A DNA stretch of 64,000 nucleotides from JASHPR01 sp963815375 (GCA_963815375.1 CAWFGX010000002.1:496001-560000), one strand, 5' to 3'; positions 1-7,683 are shown, numbered from the stretch's first letter. Notes: generated by a model from the sequence alone, not told the origin. Numbers and translations: made by a program.

Positions 1-82
1 ACTGGCTCACATCTCCCCCGAGAGCAACCCGCCATGCCCGCCAAACCTCCGCGCCCCCGCTCGCCGCAGGGGCCGTGGCACG

Positions 83-181
83 CTACTTCTTGTTCCTGCG
101 CTGGACCCTGGTCTTGCGCAGCAGTTTGCGGTGCTTCTTCTTCGCCATGCGCTTGCGGCGCTTCTTGATGACCGACCCCAC
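83..181 (-). CDS. 30S ribosomal protein bS22 (AURKAIP1/COX24 type)
   Basis: A 32-residue, extremely basic protein starting at a GTG codon (VGSVIKKRRKRMAKKKHRK, ending QRRNKK). The KKRRKRMAKKKHRKLLRKTR core is the signature of the tiny AURKAIP1/COX24-domain proteins of Actinobacteria, which bind the small ribosomal subunit near the decoding region and are named bS22 in mycobacteria. It sits downstream of the BldC-like HTH gene and proC on the same strand, the same order as Mycobacterium tuberculosis Rv0500-Rv0500A-Rv0500B. The gene is below the length cut-off of most gene finders. The start is chosen because the family begins at MGSVIKKRRKRM; a purine-rich GAGGGTGG lies just upstream. Confidence 0.9.
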   Translation of the reverse strand: MGSVIKKRRKRMAKKKHRKLLRKTRVQRRNKK

Positions 182-349
182 GAGACCACCCTCGCTCGAC
201 GTTCTGATTTGCGGGTATGCTCACGCGCACACCCGCCACAGACGCGGCCGGGTACACGCCGACGCCACAGGTTACCTCCACCTGCGGCCCCGCCGTCATC
301 CAGTGTCGTCATCCGTACGGCCGCGCAGCCCCCGCAGCGCCAGCCGACG

Positions 350-559
350 TCAGCTTGCGGCGACGAATGCGTCCCTCAGATACTGGTTGACGGCCTGCTC
401 GGGCACCCGGAACGAGCGTCCCACCCGGACAGCCTCCAGCTCGCCGGAATGGACGAGCCGGTAGACGGTCATCTTGGACACGCGCATGATTGTGGCAACT
501 TCGGCCACGGTCAGGAACCTGACGTCGCTGAGGGAGGTTGCGTCCTCTGCTGCTGCCAT
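350..559 (-). CDS. BldC/excisionase-type helix-turn-helix regulator
   Basis: A 69-residue DNA-binding protein. The core LTVAEVATIMRVSKMTVYRL (residues 16-35), followed by VHSGELEAVRVGRSFRVPEQ, is a MerR/excisionase-like winged helix of the BldC family. Mycobacterial Rv0500A and its Streptomyces orthologue share almost the same core and the same neighbours, proC upstream and bS22 downstream. The ATG at 559 is preferred over an upstream in-frame start because it has a strong GGAAGAGG ribosome binding site and the upstream extension has no family resemblance. Its targets cannot be read from the sequence. The conserved pairing with a ribosomal protein suggests a housekeeping role. Confidence 0.85.
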   Translation of the reverse strand: MAAAEDATSLSDVRFLTVAEVATIMRVSKMTVYRLVHSGELEAVRVGRSFRVPEQAVNQYLRDAFVAAS

Positions 560-817
560 TGAATGCCCTCTTCCGGCTTGCTGCGTGCGCCCGCCCGGAT
601 TTTTTGCGCACCAGTCACGCCCGTCTCCAGCGTAAGTCCTGTACGGGAAAGGGCAACCCCGCCGCGGGGCATCAATTGTGTTATGGCGCCACGGTGACAC
701 CGCGCAATAACCTGGCGCAATTAGATCCGCGGCGTCACTGGTCAGCGGGGCGGGCCCGCCACCGGAGGCCGGGAGCAGCGCTGGCAGCGCAGCTCGCGGC
801 CAGTGTCCCCGGCCGCA
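560..817. other. Intergenic region between proC and the HTH gene
   Basis: About 260 bases without a gene. It holds an imperfect direct repeat, GCGCAATAA (702-710) and GCGCAATTA (715-723), a short CGGTG-ACACCG inverted repeat just before it and a CCCCG-CCG-CGGGG hairpin near 655-670. Read leftwards, TTGCGC and CATAAC spaced 16 bases apart could be a promoter for the HTH gene. These are weak signals. Confidence 0.3.
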
Positions 818-1615
818 TCAGCCGCCGCCAAGCTCGCGGCCACGGTCTCGCGCGGCCTCGATCGCAGCGAGGAATGCCGCCCTGACGCCGTGCCGCTCCA
901 GTTCGCGGATGGCGTTAATCGTGGTGCCTCCAGGTGAGGTCACAGCTTCGCGCAAGATCACCGGATGCTCGCCCGAGTCGCGGAGCATGGTCGCGGCGCC
1001 ATAGACCGCCTGCCTGACCATCTCCAGCGCCGTTGCCCGCGGCATCCCGAGCAGGATCCCGGCGTCCACCATCGCCTCGACCAGGAAGTAGACGTAGGCA
1101 GGGCCGCTGCCAGACAGTGCCGTGGCCGCGTCCTGCTGTGTCTCCGGGATACGCAGCACCTTCCCCACCGGGCGCAGCAGCTCCTCGGCGCGCCGCAGGT
1201 GCGGCTCCCCCGCATGCGATCCGGGCGAGATTACGCTCATCGCCTCGTCGACCAGGACGGGGGTGTTCGACATCACCCGGACCACCGCGACATCCGCTGC
1301 GAGCCTGCTCTCGATGAACGACGTAGTGATACCGGCAGCCACTGAGATCACCATCTTCTCGGCGGTCACCGCCTCTGTGATCTCGTCCAGCAACGCCGAC
1401 ATGTCCTGCGGCTTGACCGCTATCACAAGCGTGTCAGCGCGACGGGCAGCCTCGGCTGCGGCCATGACCTCCACGCCGTAGGCGTCGCGCAGCTGCACTG
1501 CCCGCTCGCTGCGGCGCACAGCGGCGAGCACCCCGGACGGGGTCACAACCCCGGCCCGCAGCAGGCCGGACATGAGCGCCTCGCCCATCTTCCCGGTTCC
1601 CAGCACTGCGATCAT
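818..1615 (-). CDS. proC: pyrroline-5-carboxylate reductase
   Basis: Last step of proline biosynthesis: NAD(P)H-dependent reduction of 1-pyrroline-5-carboxylate to proline in the cytoplasm. The 265-residue length is normal. The N-terminus IAVLGTGKMGEALMSGLL is a Rossmann dinucleotide site. The C-terminal helical domain carries the family signature around SPGGTTINAIRELERHGVRA (residues 228-247), which forms the substrate site at the dimer interface. The ATG at 1615 begins directly at the first beta strand. The gene lies upstream of the BldC-like regulator and bS22 on the same strand, a conserved actinobacterial order. With the proline dehydrogenase at 1914-2849 it places synthesis and breakdown of proline side by side. 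Confidence 0.95.
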   Translation of the reverse strand: MIAVLGTGKMGEALMSGLLRAGVVTPSGVLAAVRRSERAVQLRDAYGVEVMAAAEAARRADTLVIAVKPQDMSALLDEITEAVTAEKMVISVAAGITTSFIESRLAADVAVVRVMSNTPVLVDEAMSVISPGSHAGEPHLRRAEELLRPVGKVLRIPETQQDAATALSGSGPAYVYFLVEAMVDAGILLGMPRATALEMVRQAVYGAATMLRDSGEHPVILREAVTSPGGTTINAIRELERHGVRAAFLAAIEAARDRGRELGGG

Positions 1616-1913
1616 GGCGGTGAGCCTACCGGGAGGCGCCCGGCGAGCGGCCGGAAGACGCCGTCGGCGGTCTCCGGGCGGATGAATGTGGCTCTAGTGG
1701 CGCTTGAGGACAATGCCGCTAGCTCAAGTCCGTTGCGGCTGGCGTGAGCTGCGAACTGACCCAGGCAAGCACGCGGCACCTTGCTCACACTGCTGCGCTA
1801 TGGGGGGTATAGCCGAATAATGAATTTTATTCCGGCCGTCTTTGAGCAAGAATGTACCTCCGGGCAGGCCAGAGCCGGACCATCCGTACATTCTTACCAG
1901 TGGGCGCTGCGGG
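1616..1913. other. Intergenic region, locally AT-rich
   Basis: About 300 bases without a credible gene, between the proC start and the proline dehydrogenase stop. Positions 1800-1860 are unusually AT-rich for this genome (AATAATGAATTTTATT). The stretch 1848-1895 forms a nested hairpin, listed separately. A proC promoter must lie here, but no convincing -35/-10 pair stands out. Confidence 0.4.
1848..1895 (-). terminator. Nested stem-loop after the proline dehydrogenase gene
   Basis: Perfect 10-base inverted repeat, AAGAATGTAC (1848-1857) and GTACATTCTT (1886-1895), enclosing a second TCCGG/CCGGA stem. It begins about 18 bases after the stop codon of the minus-strand proline dehydrogenase gene, so a terminator or 3' end stabiliser is the simplest reading. 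The outer stem is AT-rich and has no U tract, unlike the GC-rich hairpins elsewhere in the window. Confidence 0.5.
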
Positions 1914-2849
1914 TTAGCCGCGGGAGGCGAGGGAGCGGAGGAAGAAGGTCAGGTTCGCGGGCCGTTCCGCGAGCCGCCGCACCAGGTAGCCGTACCAGTC
2001 GCTGCCGTAGGGCAGGTAGACGCGGACCCTGGATCCGGCGCGGGCTAGGCGAAGCTGCTCGGCAGGCCGGATCCCGTAGAGCATCTGGTACTCGAAGCTG
2101 TCAGGGCTGCGCCCGGCCGCGATAGCGCGCAGACCTGCGATCTTGATCAGGCGGGGGTCGTGAGTGGCGACCATGGGGTAACCCGGCCCGGCCAGCAGCA
2201 GCCGCAGGCAGCGCGCATAGCACCGGTCCACGTCGGCGCGTGTTCCGAAGGCGACGTGAGCAGGCGCGCTGTAAGCGCCTTTGCAGAGCCTCACCCGGGA
2301 CCCGGCGACCGCCAGCGTGCTGCAGTCCTCCGCGCTGCGCCGCAGGTAGGACTGGATCACGCAGCCGAGGTCGGGAAACTCCGGCTGAAGCTGCCGCAGG
2401 ATCCGCAGCGTCGGCTCCACCCTGGTGTGCTCTTCCATGTCGAGCGTGACCGTGGTGCCGGCGTCACGGGCGGCCGCGCATATCCTGGCGATGTTCTCCC
2501 GCGCCGTCTTCTCGCCGTGCTCGGGCAGGTCAAGGCCCACGGCGGTCGGCTTGACCGAGACTTCGGCCGCGCCGCCGTACGACAAGCCTGCTCCGCTCAG
2601 GCTGCGCAGAAGCGCGACGTACTCGTCGGTCACGTCGGAGGCGTGCTGCAGGTCCTCGGTGTCCTCGCCGAGGTAGTCGAGGCTCACAAGCAGCCCGGCA
2701 TCCAGCAGCCGCTGGGCCGCGGCCAGCGCGTCGGTGACCGTGTCACCGGCTACGAACCTGCCGACCACATCCCGGGTCACCGGCGCGGTGGAGATGATCC
2801 GGCGGAGGGTGCCACTGGCCGACGCGGCCAGAAGTGCTCGGCGCAGCAT
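1914..2849 (-). CDS. proline dehydrogenase (monofunctional PRODH)
   Basis: FAD-dependent oxidation of L-proline to pyrroline-5-carboxylate, the first step of proline breakdown. The 311-residue protein is a single PRODH beta/alpha barrel without the P5C dehydrogenase half of PutA, typical for Gram-positive bacteria. Motifs include TVTLDMEEHTRVEPTL, RLCKGAY, ATHDPRLI and FEYQMLYGIR near the C-terminus, which contribute to the flavin and substrate sites. The ATG at 2849 is chosen because AAGGAGG lies eight bases upstream. The open frame continues about 550 bases further upstream but overlaps the ygfZ coding frame and has no PRODH similarity. A P5C dehydrogenase gene is not in the window. Confidence 0.93.
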   Translation of the reverse strand: MLRRALLAASASGTLRRIISTAPVTRDVVGRFVAGDTVTDALAAAQRLLDAGLLVSLDYLGEDTEDLQHASDVTDEYVALLRSLSGAGLSYGGAAEVSVKPTAVGLDLPEHGEKTARENIARICAAARDAGTTVTLDMEEHTRVEPTLRILRQLQPEFPDLGCVIQSYLRRSAEDCSTLAVAGSRVRLCKGAYSAPAHVAFGTRADVDRCYARCLRLLLAGPGYPMVATHDPRLIKIAGLRAIAAGRSPDSFEYQMLYGIRPAEQLRLARAGSRVRVYLPYGSDWYGYLVRRLAERPANLTFFLRSLASRG

Positions 2850-2902
2850 GAGGTGAGCCTCCTTGGCACGGCCGGGGGATGCCGCTGTCCTGCCGGCCAA
2901 CC

Positions 2903-4138
2903 TTACTCGCGCGGCCGCGTCAGCAGGTTGCCCCGTCGGCTCAGCGTTATTTTGACGTTGGCCCCGGCGTCTGGCGGCACGATGACCTCCTGAGCGGCCG
3001 GAACGCCGGCGGCGAGCAGCGTGGCCTCCACCGGAACCGTCCGGCGGACCAAGGCGAGCGCGATCGGACCGAGCTCGAAGTGGCGAGCTGCCGACCCCAC
3101 GAACCCGATCAGGGCGCTCTCCGCCGGCTCGCCGGGCTGTCCCGACGGCCCCGGCTGATAGAGCGTGACCGGGTCGCCGTGGGCGGGCAGCCGGTCCTCG
3201 CTCCCGTCCAGGTGCAGCAGCACCAGGCGGCGCGGCGGGTGACCGAGGTTGTGAACCCGGGCGACGGTTTCCTGCCCGCGGTAGCAGCCCTTGTCCAGTT
3301 CCACGGCGGTGCCGATCCAGCCGACCTCGTGCGGGATCGTGCGGTGATCGGTATCGAGCCCGAGCCGGGGCCGGCCGGCGGCAATCCGCAGCGCTTCGTG
3401 CGCCCACATCCCGGCCAGGACACAGCCACGGTCTTGCACCGCCGTGGCCGCGTCCGCCAGCCGCTCCCGGTCGACGATGACGTCCATCCGGAACGGTTCG
3501 CCGCTACCCTCCATAGCCGCGGCAGGCTGGCTGGCGTCGGCTGCGGCCCGCACCGCCGCCGGGTCCGGGCCCATGATCGTGAGCACAGCGAAGCCGGAGG
3601 TGACGTCGGCAGGCTCGACCCGCAGCAGGAACCGCATCGACTCGAGGAAATCCAGCAGCGGCCCTGATGTGGCTGGCTCGACGTGCGCCCAGGTAGCGGT
3701 CCCGTCGTCGGTCAGCGTGAGATGGAACTCCACGTGGCCGTTGGGACTCAGGACCAGGGCCTCGGTGCTGGCCCGGGGGGACACAGCATCACCTGGGGAC
3801 ACCCCAGACCCCGATGGCCCGGATCCCCCCGCTGGGCTGCTGCCAGGCGCCAGCTTCTCCAGGTCCGCCGTTGTGAGACTGTGCAGCCAGGACAGGCGGT
3901 CCTGGCCGGTGATCCTGATCACGCCCCGGTGCGACCGGTCGACCACGCCGAGCGCGGCCGACAGCGCCCGCTGCTCGGCGAACGGGTCCCCGTAGTGCGC
4001 CGCCACCCCAGCGTCAGGCCCGTCGGCGGGTACAGCGCCCGGGACGGTCAGCAACGGACTTGGCGGGGTCCCGGCTCGGGCCCGACCCGGCTCCTGGCCG
4101 GCCTCTGGCGGCGGGCTGTCCTCTGGCAGGTTCTGCAT
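2903..4138 (-). CDS. ygfZ: YgfZ/GcvT folate-binding protein
   Basis: Tetrahydrofolate-binding member of the GcvT superfamily that supports iron-sulfur cluster maturation or repair. The protein is about 411 residues from the ATG at 4138. The hallmark KGCYRGQETVAR motif (family consensus K-G-C-Y-x-G-Q-E) is present in the C-terminal third, preceded by IPHEVGWIGTAVELDKGCY. The N-terminus has a proline-rich tail of about 45 residues before the folded domain at HYGDPFAEQRALSAALGVVD. The gene lies 10 bases after the nur stop codon, so the two are probably cotranscribed; no strong ribosome binding site is visible. Actinobacterial ygfZ genes often lie next to a Fur-family gene. Confidence 0.88.
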   Translation of the reverse strand: MQNLPEDSPPPEAGQEPGRARAGTPPSPLLTVPGAVPADGPDAGVAAHYGDPFAEQRALSAALGVVDRSHRGVIRITGQDRLSWLHSLTTADLEKLAPGSSPAGGSGPSGSGVSPGDAVSPRASTEALVLSPNGHVEFHLTLTDDGTATWAHVEPATSGPLLDFLESMRFLLRVEPADVTSGFAVLTIMGPDPAAVRAAADASQPAAAMEGSGEPFRMDVIVDRERLADAATAVQDRGCVLAGMWAHEALRIAAGRPRLGLDTDHRTIPHEVGWIGTAVELDKGCYRGQETVARVHNLGHPPRRLVLLHLDGSEDRLPAHGDPVTLYQPGPSGQPGEPAESALIGFVGSAARHFELGPIALALVRRTVPVEATLLAAGVPAAQEVIVPPDAGANVKITLSRRGNLLTRPRE

Positions 4139-4148
4139 GCTAGACAGG

Positions 4149-4595
4149 CTATGCGCTGGCGCTTCGGCTCCCCGCGTCCGCACTGCTGCGGCAATCCCGG
4201 CAGGTGCCGAACACGGTCAGGTGCCCGACGTCGGTCTCGAACCCATGGTCGGAATCGAGCGCGGTAACCAGGGGGCGGGCAGCCTCGGGGGCCAGCTCCG
4301 TCACCCGCCCGCAGGTCTGGCAGACAAGGTGCACATGCTGTGCCTCGCCAGCGATGTGGTAGACCGGTGCGCCATGACCGAGGTGGGTGTGGGCCACCAG
4401 GCCAAGCTGCTCCAGCAGTTCCAGCGTCCGATAGATCGTGGAGACGTTCACTCCGCGTGCCCTCTGGTGCACCTCGGCGAAAATCTCCTCCGGCGAGGCG
4501 TGATTCAGCCTGGTGACGGCCTCAAGGACGAGCTGGCGCTGTGGGGTGACCCGGTACCCCCCAGCCCGCAGTGCCGCGTCCCACGTCTGCGACAT
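4149..4595 (-). CDS. nur: Fur-family metalloregulator, probable Nur (nickel)
   Basis: A 148-residue Fur-superfamily repressor: N-terminal winged helix (YRVTPQRQLVLEAV ... STIYRTLELLEQLGLV) and C-terminal dimerisation/metal domain with the HTHLGHGAPVYH and HVHLVCQTC segments and a second CRDC motif. The LGHGAP histidine cluster and overall sequence match Streptomyces Nur, the nickel-responsive repressor of nickel uptake and iron superoxide dismutase, better than Fur or Zur. That assignment is from memory of the family, not an alignment. The ATG at 4595 begins MSQTWDAALRAGGYR, in line with the family start. No clear Nur box was found upstream. Confidence 0.78.
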   Translation of the reverse strand: MSQTWDAALRAGGYRVTPQRQLVLEAVTRLNHASPEEIFAEVHQRARGVNVSTIYRTLELLEQLGLVAHTHLGHGAPVYHIAGEAQHVHLVCQTCGRVTELAPEAARPLVTALDSDHGFETDVGHLTVFGTCRDCRSSADAGSRSASA

Positions 4596-4661
4596 GAGCC
4601 CGAGTCTAGTAAGCCGGGCGCCCACATTAACCTGCTTGCTTCTGCACCGCGGGCTGACATA

Positions 4662-4738
4662 GCGTTCTCGTAACGCGGGAAAGGAGGTGGTCCAACAGTA
4701 TGCATAGATGTCGGACTCGCGAGGTGGCTGTCAGCTAG
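4662..4738 (+). other. 12-codon leader-like ORF with perfect Shine-Dalgarno
   Basis: ATG at 4700 opens MHRCRTREVAVS and stops at 4738. Immediately upstream is AAAGGAGGTGG (4680-4690), a near-perfect anti-SD match, and before that a GCGTT-CTCGT-AACGC hairpin (about 4662-4676). No protein gene follows on the plus strand within 700 bases; several hairpins do, for example CGCCCC/GGGGGCG near 4755-4775. It could be a leader peptide of an attenuated transcript or a small RNA carrying a short ORF. The TREVA(V/A)S ending is something I associate with other actinobacterial genomes, but I cannot verify that here. Confidence 0.4.
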
Positions 4739-5034
4739 CCGCCGTCCCGTGTAGCGCCCCGGCGTAGCGGGGGCGCACACCGGCCGCACCATTGAAGAGT
4801 GCAGCGCCGTAAGGCGGCGGTCGGCTATTACACGGCAGACACCGGACCCCCGGGTTGGCCGGCCTTGTCCAGCCGGTCCCCGTAACGGTCTCACCTCCGG
4901 CCACGTGAAGCATGGCGTTAAGCGCCTGTAGCGTGCCGCGTCATGACTCATGGTCATGGCGTGGCCCCGGACCTGTGGTAACCGTCGCGGGAGTCGCCCG
5001 GGGGTTCTTTATGTCCCCAGGCCTTGAGGAACTG
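4739..5034. other. Intergenic region after the short ORF
   Basis: About 300 bases with no credible gene between the short ORF and the doxX stop. It contains the CGCCCC/GGGGGCG hairpin, further self-complementary stretches and one copy of the GTCATGACTCATGG motif at 4940-4953. It may be the body of a non-coding RNA started upstream of 4662. Confidence 0.35.
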
Positions 5035-5397
5035 TCAGAAGCGCCCTATCGCCACAAACACGGCCAGGGCGAGATAGGCCACGTTCCCCAAAGCGTGCCT
5101 GAACTCGTGGCGACGGGACTCCACGATCGCCGCGCCGATCATGACGATGCCCAGACCGACGGCAGCCAGCGGGGTCAGCACCGGCGCGATGTTGAGCAGA
5201 GCGGGGAAGATCAGGCCGATGACGCCCAGGATCTCGAGTGCTCCGAGCGTTTTGACGAACCGGGCGCTGAAGTCCAGGACCCATCCCCCGCCCGGAGCCT
5301 TGGCCAGTTTCTCCCGTGGAATGAACAGCTTGGTGCTGCCGGCCACGAGGAACGCAGCGGCCAGGAGCCCGGAGACGATCCACAGAGCGATGTGCAT
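5035..5397 (-). CDS. DoxX-family membrane protein
   Basis: A 120-residue integral membrane protein with four predicted helices: residues 4-22, 47-67, 70-90 and 103-118. The first is followed by the DoxX-typical AGSTKLFIPREKLAK loop and then GALEILGVIGLIFP. DoxX/DoxD-like proteins are small quinone-linked or redox-associated membrane proteins of largely unknown biochemical role. The ATG at 5397 is chosen because it starts at the first helix and has GAGGGAGAA upstream; the longer frame upstream overlaps the divergent sigma factor gene. The 83-base gap to the divergent ECF sigma gene probably holds both promoters, so the sigma factor may control this gene. Confidence 0.82.
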   Translation of the reverse strand: MHIALWIVSGLLAAAFLVAGSTKLFIPREKLAKAPGGGWVLDFSARFVKTLGALEILGVIGLIFPALLNIAPVLTPLAAVGLGIVMIGAAIVESRRHEFRHALGNVAYLALAVFVAIGRF

Positions 5398-5480
5398 GGG
5401 GGTTTCTCCCTCACCGGTTACCTCGGCCCTTCCGGGCTCGTCATTACTCATGACGGGACTCGCTCGGGGAAGGTAACGAC

Positions 5481-6365
5481 ATGACCGGTTCAGGTCCCGG
5501 GGATGAAGCCCTGGCGGGAGCCTTTGAGGAGCAGCGTGGGCGGCTGGTGGCTGTGGCCTGCCGGATGCTCGGATCGCGGGCGGACGCCGAGGACGCGGTG
5601 CAAGAGGCGTGGCTGCGGCTGGCGCGCCGGGACCCGGCCGCGATCGGCAATCTCCCTGGCTGGCTGACCACCGTGGTCGGCCGGGTCTGCATCGACGTGC
5701 TGCGCTCGCGCCAGGCCCGGCCCGAGGACGCCGCCGGGGACCGCCTGCCCGAGCTTGTGGTGACCGAGGACAGCGGCGGAGCGCCCGAGGAGGACCTGCT
5801 GCTCGCTGAATCGGTCGGGCTGGCACTGCTCGTAGTGCTCGACACGCTCAGTCCCACCGAGCGGCTGGCGTTCGTCCTGCACGACATGTTCGCGGTGCCG
5901 TTCGAGGAGATCGGCCAGATCATCGGCAGGTCCACCGACGCGGCCAAGATGCTCGCCAGCCGGGCTCGGCGGAAGGTACAGGACACGCCTCGCCCAACCA
6001 GGGAACGGCAGCAGCAGCGCGCGGTCGTCGATGCGTTTCTCGCGGCAGCGCGAAGCGGAGACTTCGACGGGCTGCTGCGAGTGCTCGACCCGGACGTCAC
6101 GTGGCGCACCTTCACAAGGCGTGGTGTGGTCGTGGGGCAGGGGGCGGCCCAGGTGGCCGGCCGGGCCCACCGCGCGGCTCGGGCCCCGGTGACGGCCCGG
6201 CCGGTCCTTGTGAATGGCGAGCCCGGGATCGTGGTATCGGCCGCGAACGGCCGGCCGGTGGGCGTGATGGCGTGCACCGTGATCGACGGGCGGATCGTCG
6301 AGATCCTGTCGATCACCGACCCACGGCGACTGGCAGCAATGGGCCTCCCGGGAGCCGCCGGCTAG
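5481..6365 (+). CDS. ECF sigma factor with C-terminal SnoaL-like domain
   Basis: A 294-residue sigma-70-family protein. Region 2 lies at residues 12-75 (LVAVACRMLGSRADAEDAVQEAWLRL in part), region 4 at about 110-165 (LSPTERLAFVLHDMFAVPFE), and a SnoaL_2-like cone-fold domain fills the last 110 residues (FLAAARSGDFDGLLRVLDPD). Such ECFs, including the SigJ and ECF41 types, are controlled by their own C-terminal domain instead of an anti-sigma factor. The ECF41 signature DGGGK is not present, so a neighbouring ECF class is more likely. The ATG follows GGGGAAGG. It is divergent from doxX, a plausible target. Confidence 0.9.
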   Translation: MTGSGPGDEALAGAFEEQRGRLVAVACRMLGSRADAEDAVQEAWLRLARRDPAAIGNLPGWLTTVVGRVCIDVLRSRQARPEDAAGDRLPELVVTEDSGGAPEEDLLLAESVGLALLVVLDTLSPTERLAFVLHDMFAVPFEEIGQIIGRSTDAAKMLASRARRKVQDTPRPTRERQQQRAVVDAFLAAARSGDFDGLLRVLDPDVTWRTFTRRGVVVGQGAAQVAGRAHRAARAPVTARPVLVNGEPGIVVSAANGRPVGVMACTVIDGRIVEILSITDPRRLAAMGLPGAAG

Positions 6366-6462
6366 CTGCCCATTGCTCCCCGGTCTGACAACCACGGCTC
6401 TGACCTGCGCGTCTAATCACTAAAGGCACACAGTGAGGCCTTTGCGGCAGGGGGGACGGACA

Positions 6463-6891
6463 GTGGCTGCGCTCATCCGAACGGTGCGGCTCACGGCCGC
6501 CGAGTCGTTCTGGTACGTCCTCGGGTGCGTCTGGTTCGGGGCGATGTACCTCGCGAAGGTGCCCGCGAAGAAGGCGCTGTCCGAAGCGGGCCTCGCCCGG
6601 ATGACGAGCGCCGAGCAGTTCTGGTATGTGGTCTCCTGCATCGCCCTCGGCGCTGGCTACCTTCTCAAGGTGCCGCTGAAGAAAGCGCTCAGCGAGGTTG
6701 CCTACGGACCCGGCGAGCCACTCGCACGTGCGTACAGCACCATGGCCCGGCCACAGCGCGCCTCGGGCCGCCAGCCGCCACGGCACAGCCGCGGGGGCGG
6801 CCAGCACGGCCTGCAGCGCGCTCCGCTTCGCGCGCTGCCGCCGGTCCAGCGGCAGGCGTACCACGACCGCCTCGAAGACGAGGCCTGGTAG
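6463..6891 (+). CDS. Small membrane protein with internal tandem duplication
   Basis: A 142-residue protein of unknown function. The first 80 residues contain two copies of one unit with a 37-residue period: AAESFWYVLGCVWFGAMYLA plus KVPAKKALSE (13-41) and SAEQFWYVVSCIALGAGYLL plus KVPLKKALSE (49-78). Each unit is a short amphipathic lead, one likely membrane helix and a KVPxKKALSE tail. The C-terminal 60 residues are basic and low in complexity. The GTG at 6463 is preferred over the GTG at 6433 because of the GGGGGGA ribosome binding site in front of it. The gene is convergent with the nitrobindin gene. Confidence 0.65.
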   Translation: MAALIRTVRLTAAESFWYVLGCVWFGAMYLAKVPAKKALSEAGLARMTSAEQFWYVVSCIALGAGYLLKVPLKKALSEVAYGPGEPLARAYSTMARPQRASGRQPPRHSRGGGQHGLQRAPLRALPPVQRQAYHDRLEDEAW

Positions 6892-6893
6892 CC

Positions 6894-7475
6894 CTAGCTG
6901 ACGCGCTTGAGCTGAGCGGACACGTGCGGCTGCAGCGGCTGCCCCACCGCGGCCATGTCGTAGGCGTAGCCGAGGTCCGCGCCGATCAGGCCGTAGAGCC
7001 TCCTGCCCGCTGTGACCTCCTTCGCCGTTGACGTGCGCATCACGGCATCGGTGGCCATCTCGATCTTCGTGCCGGTGATCTCGCCCAGGTAGATCTCAGC
7101 GATCCCGGTTGGGTGCGCCAGCACTACCTCGAGCTGGCCGTCAGGCTGCGGGCGCCAGAACCCGGTCTCCATGGCAAGCGGGGCCCCTACCTGCCCGTCG
7201 GCATCGAGCCTCCAGGTCCGGCTGGTGTAGATCAGGAAAGGCTTGCCGTTATGGCTGAATGCGACCTCCTGGCCGAACTGGGCGCTCTCGATCGTCGGGT
7301 AGCCGACCACCCCGGCGCCCTCCCACCGGCCGAGCAGGAAGCCAAGCGGCGCCAGCGCAGGGTGCATCGCCGGGGGCTCTGTGGCGTGCATCCCTGACTG
7401 CGTCTCGGGGTGCACTTCGGCAGGCGTGGCCGGGCCGGGCTCGGCACCCGTGTCCGGGGCGGGCTCATCGGTCAT
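6894..7475 (-). CDS. Nitrobindin-family heme-binding protein
   Basis: A protein of about 193 residues with a 35-residue acidic/proline-rich tail and a ten-stranded nitrobindin (THAP4-like, formerly UPF0678) barrel. Signature LLGRWEGAGVVGYPTI lies at the start of the barrel, matching the FLxGxWxGxG consensus. The C-terminal QPLQPHVSAQLKRV carries the histidine expected to coordinate ferric heme. Mycobacterial homologues isomerise peroxynitrite to nitrate and bind NO. The ATG at 7475 is taken; an upstream in-frame start at 7487 adds four residues and cannot be excluded. The start overlaps the 3' end of the small membrane protein gene upstream, so the two are probably translated together. Confidence 0.85.
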   Translation of the reverse strand: MTDEPAPDTGAEPGPATPAEVHPETQSGMHATEPPAMHPALAPLGFLLGRWEGAGVVGYPTIESAQFGQEVAFSHNGKPFLIYTSRTWRLDADGQVGAPLAMETGFWRPQPDGQLEVVLAHPTGIAEIYLGEITGTKIEMATDAVMRTSTAKEVTAGRRLYGLIGADLGYAYDMAAVGQPLQPHVSAQLKRVS

Positions 7476-7683
7476 GACTGTGGCCAATCACCGGGGGCCC
7501 GTCAGCGGCCTGGCTCTGGCGGAGCTCGGCCGGGTCGCCCCCTGCGCTGGCCTTGCGGGGAGCTCCGGGAGCTTGCCACCCCGGCGATGCGATCCGCCGC
7601 AGGCGCAGCAGCAGGAAGCAGCATCCTGCGGCCATCGCCGCAAATGCCAGGACCAGGACGAGCCAGCTGAACTCGCTCTGCAT
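7465..7683 (-). CDS. Small single-span membrane protein
   Basis: A 72-residue ORF: MQSEFSWLVLVLAFAAMAAG is a clear membrane helix, ending in a CCFLLLRLRR cytosolic anchor and a polar tail. No family recognised. It lies directly upstream of the nitrobindin gene and overlaps its start, which argues for a real, cotranscribed gene. It could supply a membrane anchor or partner. The short length leaves some doubt. Confidence 0.5.
   Translation of the reverse strand: MQSEFSWLVLVLAFAAMAAGCCFLLLRLRRIASPGWQAPGAPRKASAGGDPAELRQSQAADGPPVIGHSHDR

Noticed and set aside
2160..2993. 277-residue plus-strand open frame
   Set aside because: Antisense to proline dehydrogenase, no motif, no ribosome binding site.
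4596..4662. Nur operator upstream of nur
   Set aside because: TTGCTTCTGCAC near 4640 only loosely resembles the TTGCA-N5-TGCAA consensus; too weak to annotate.
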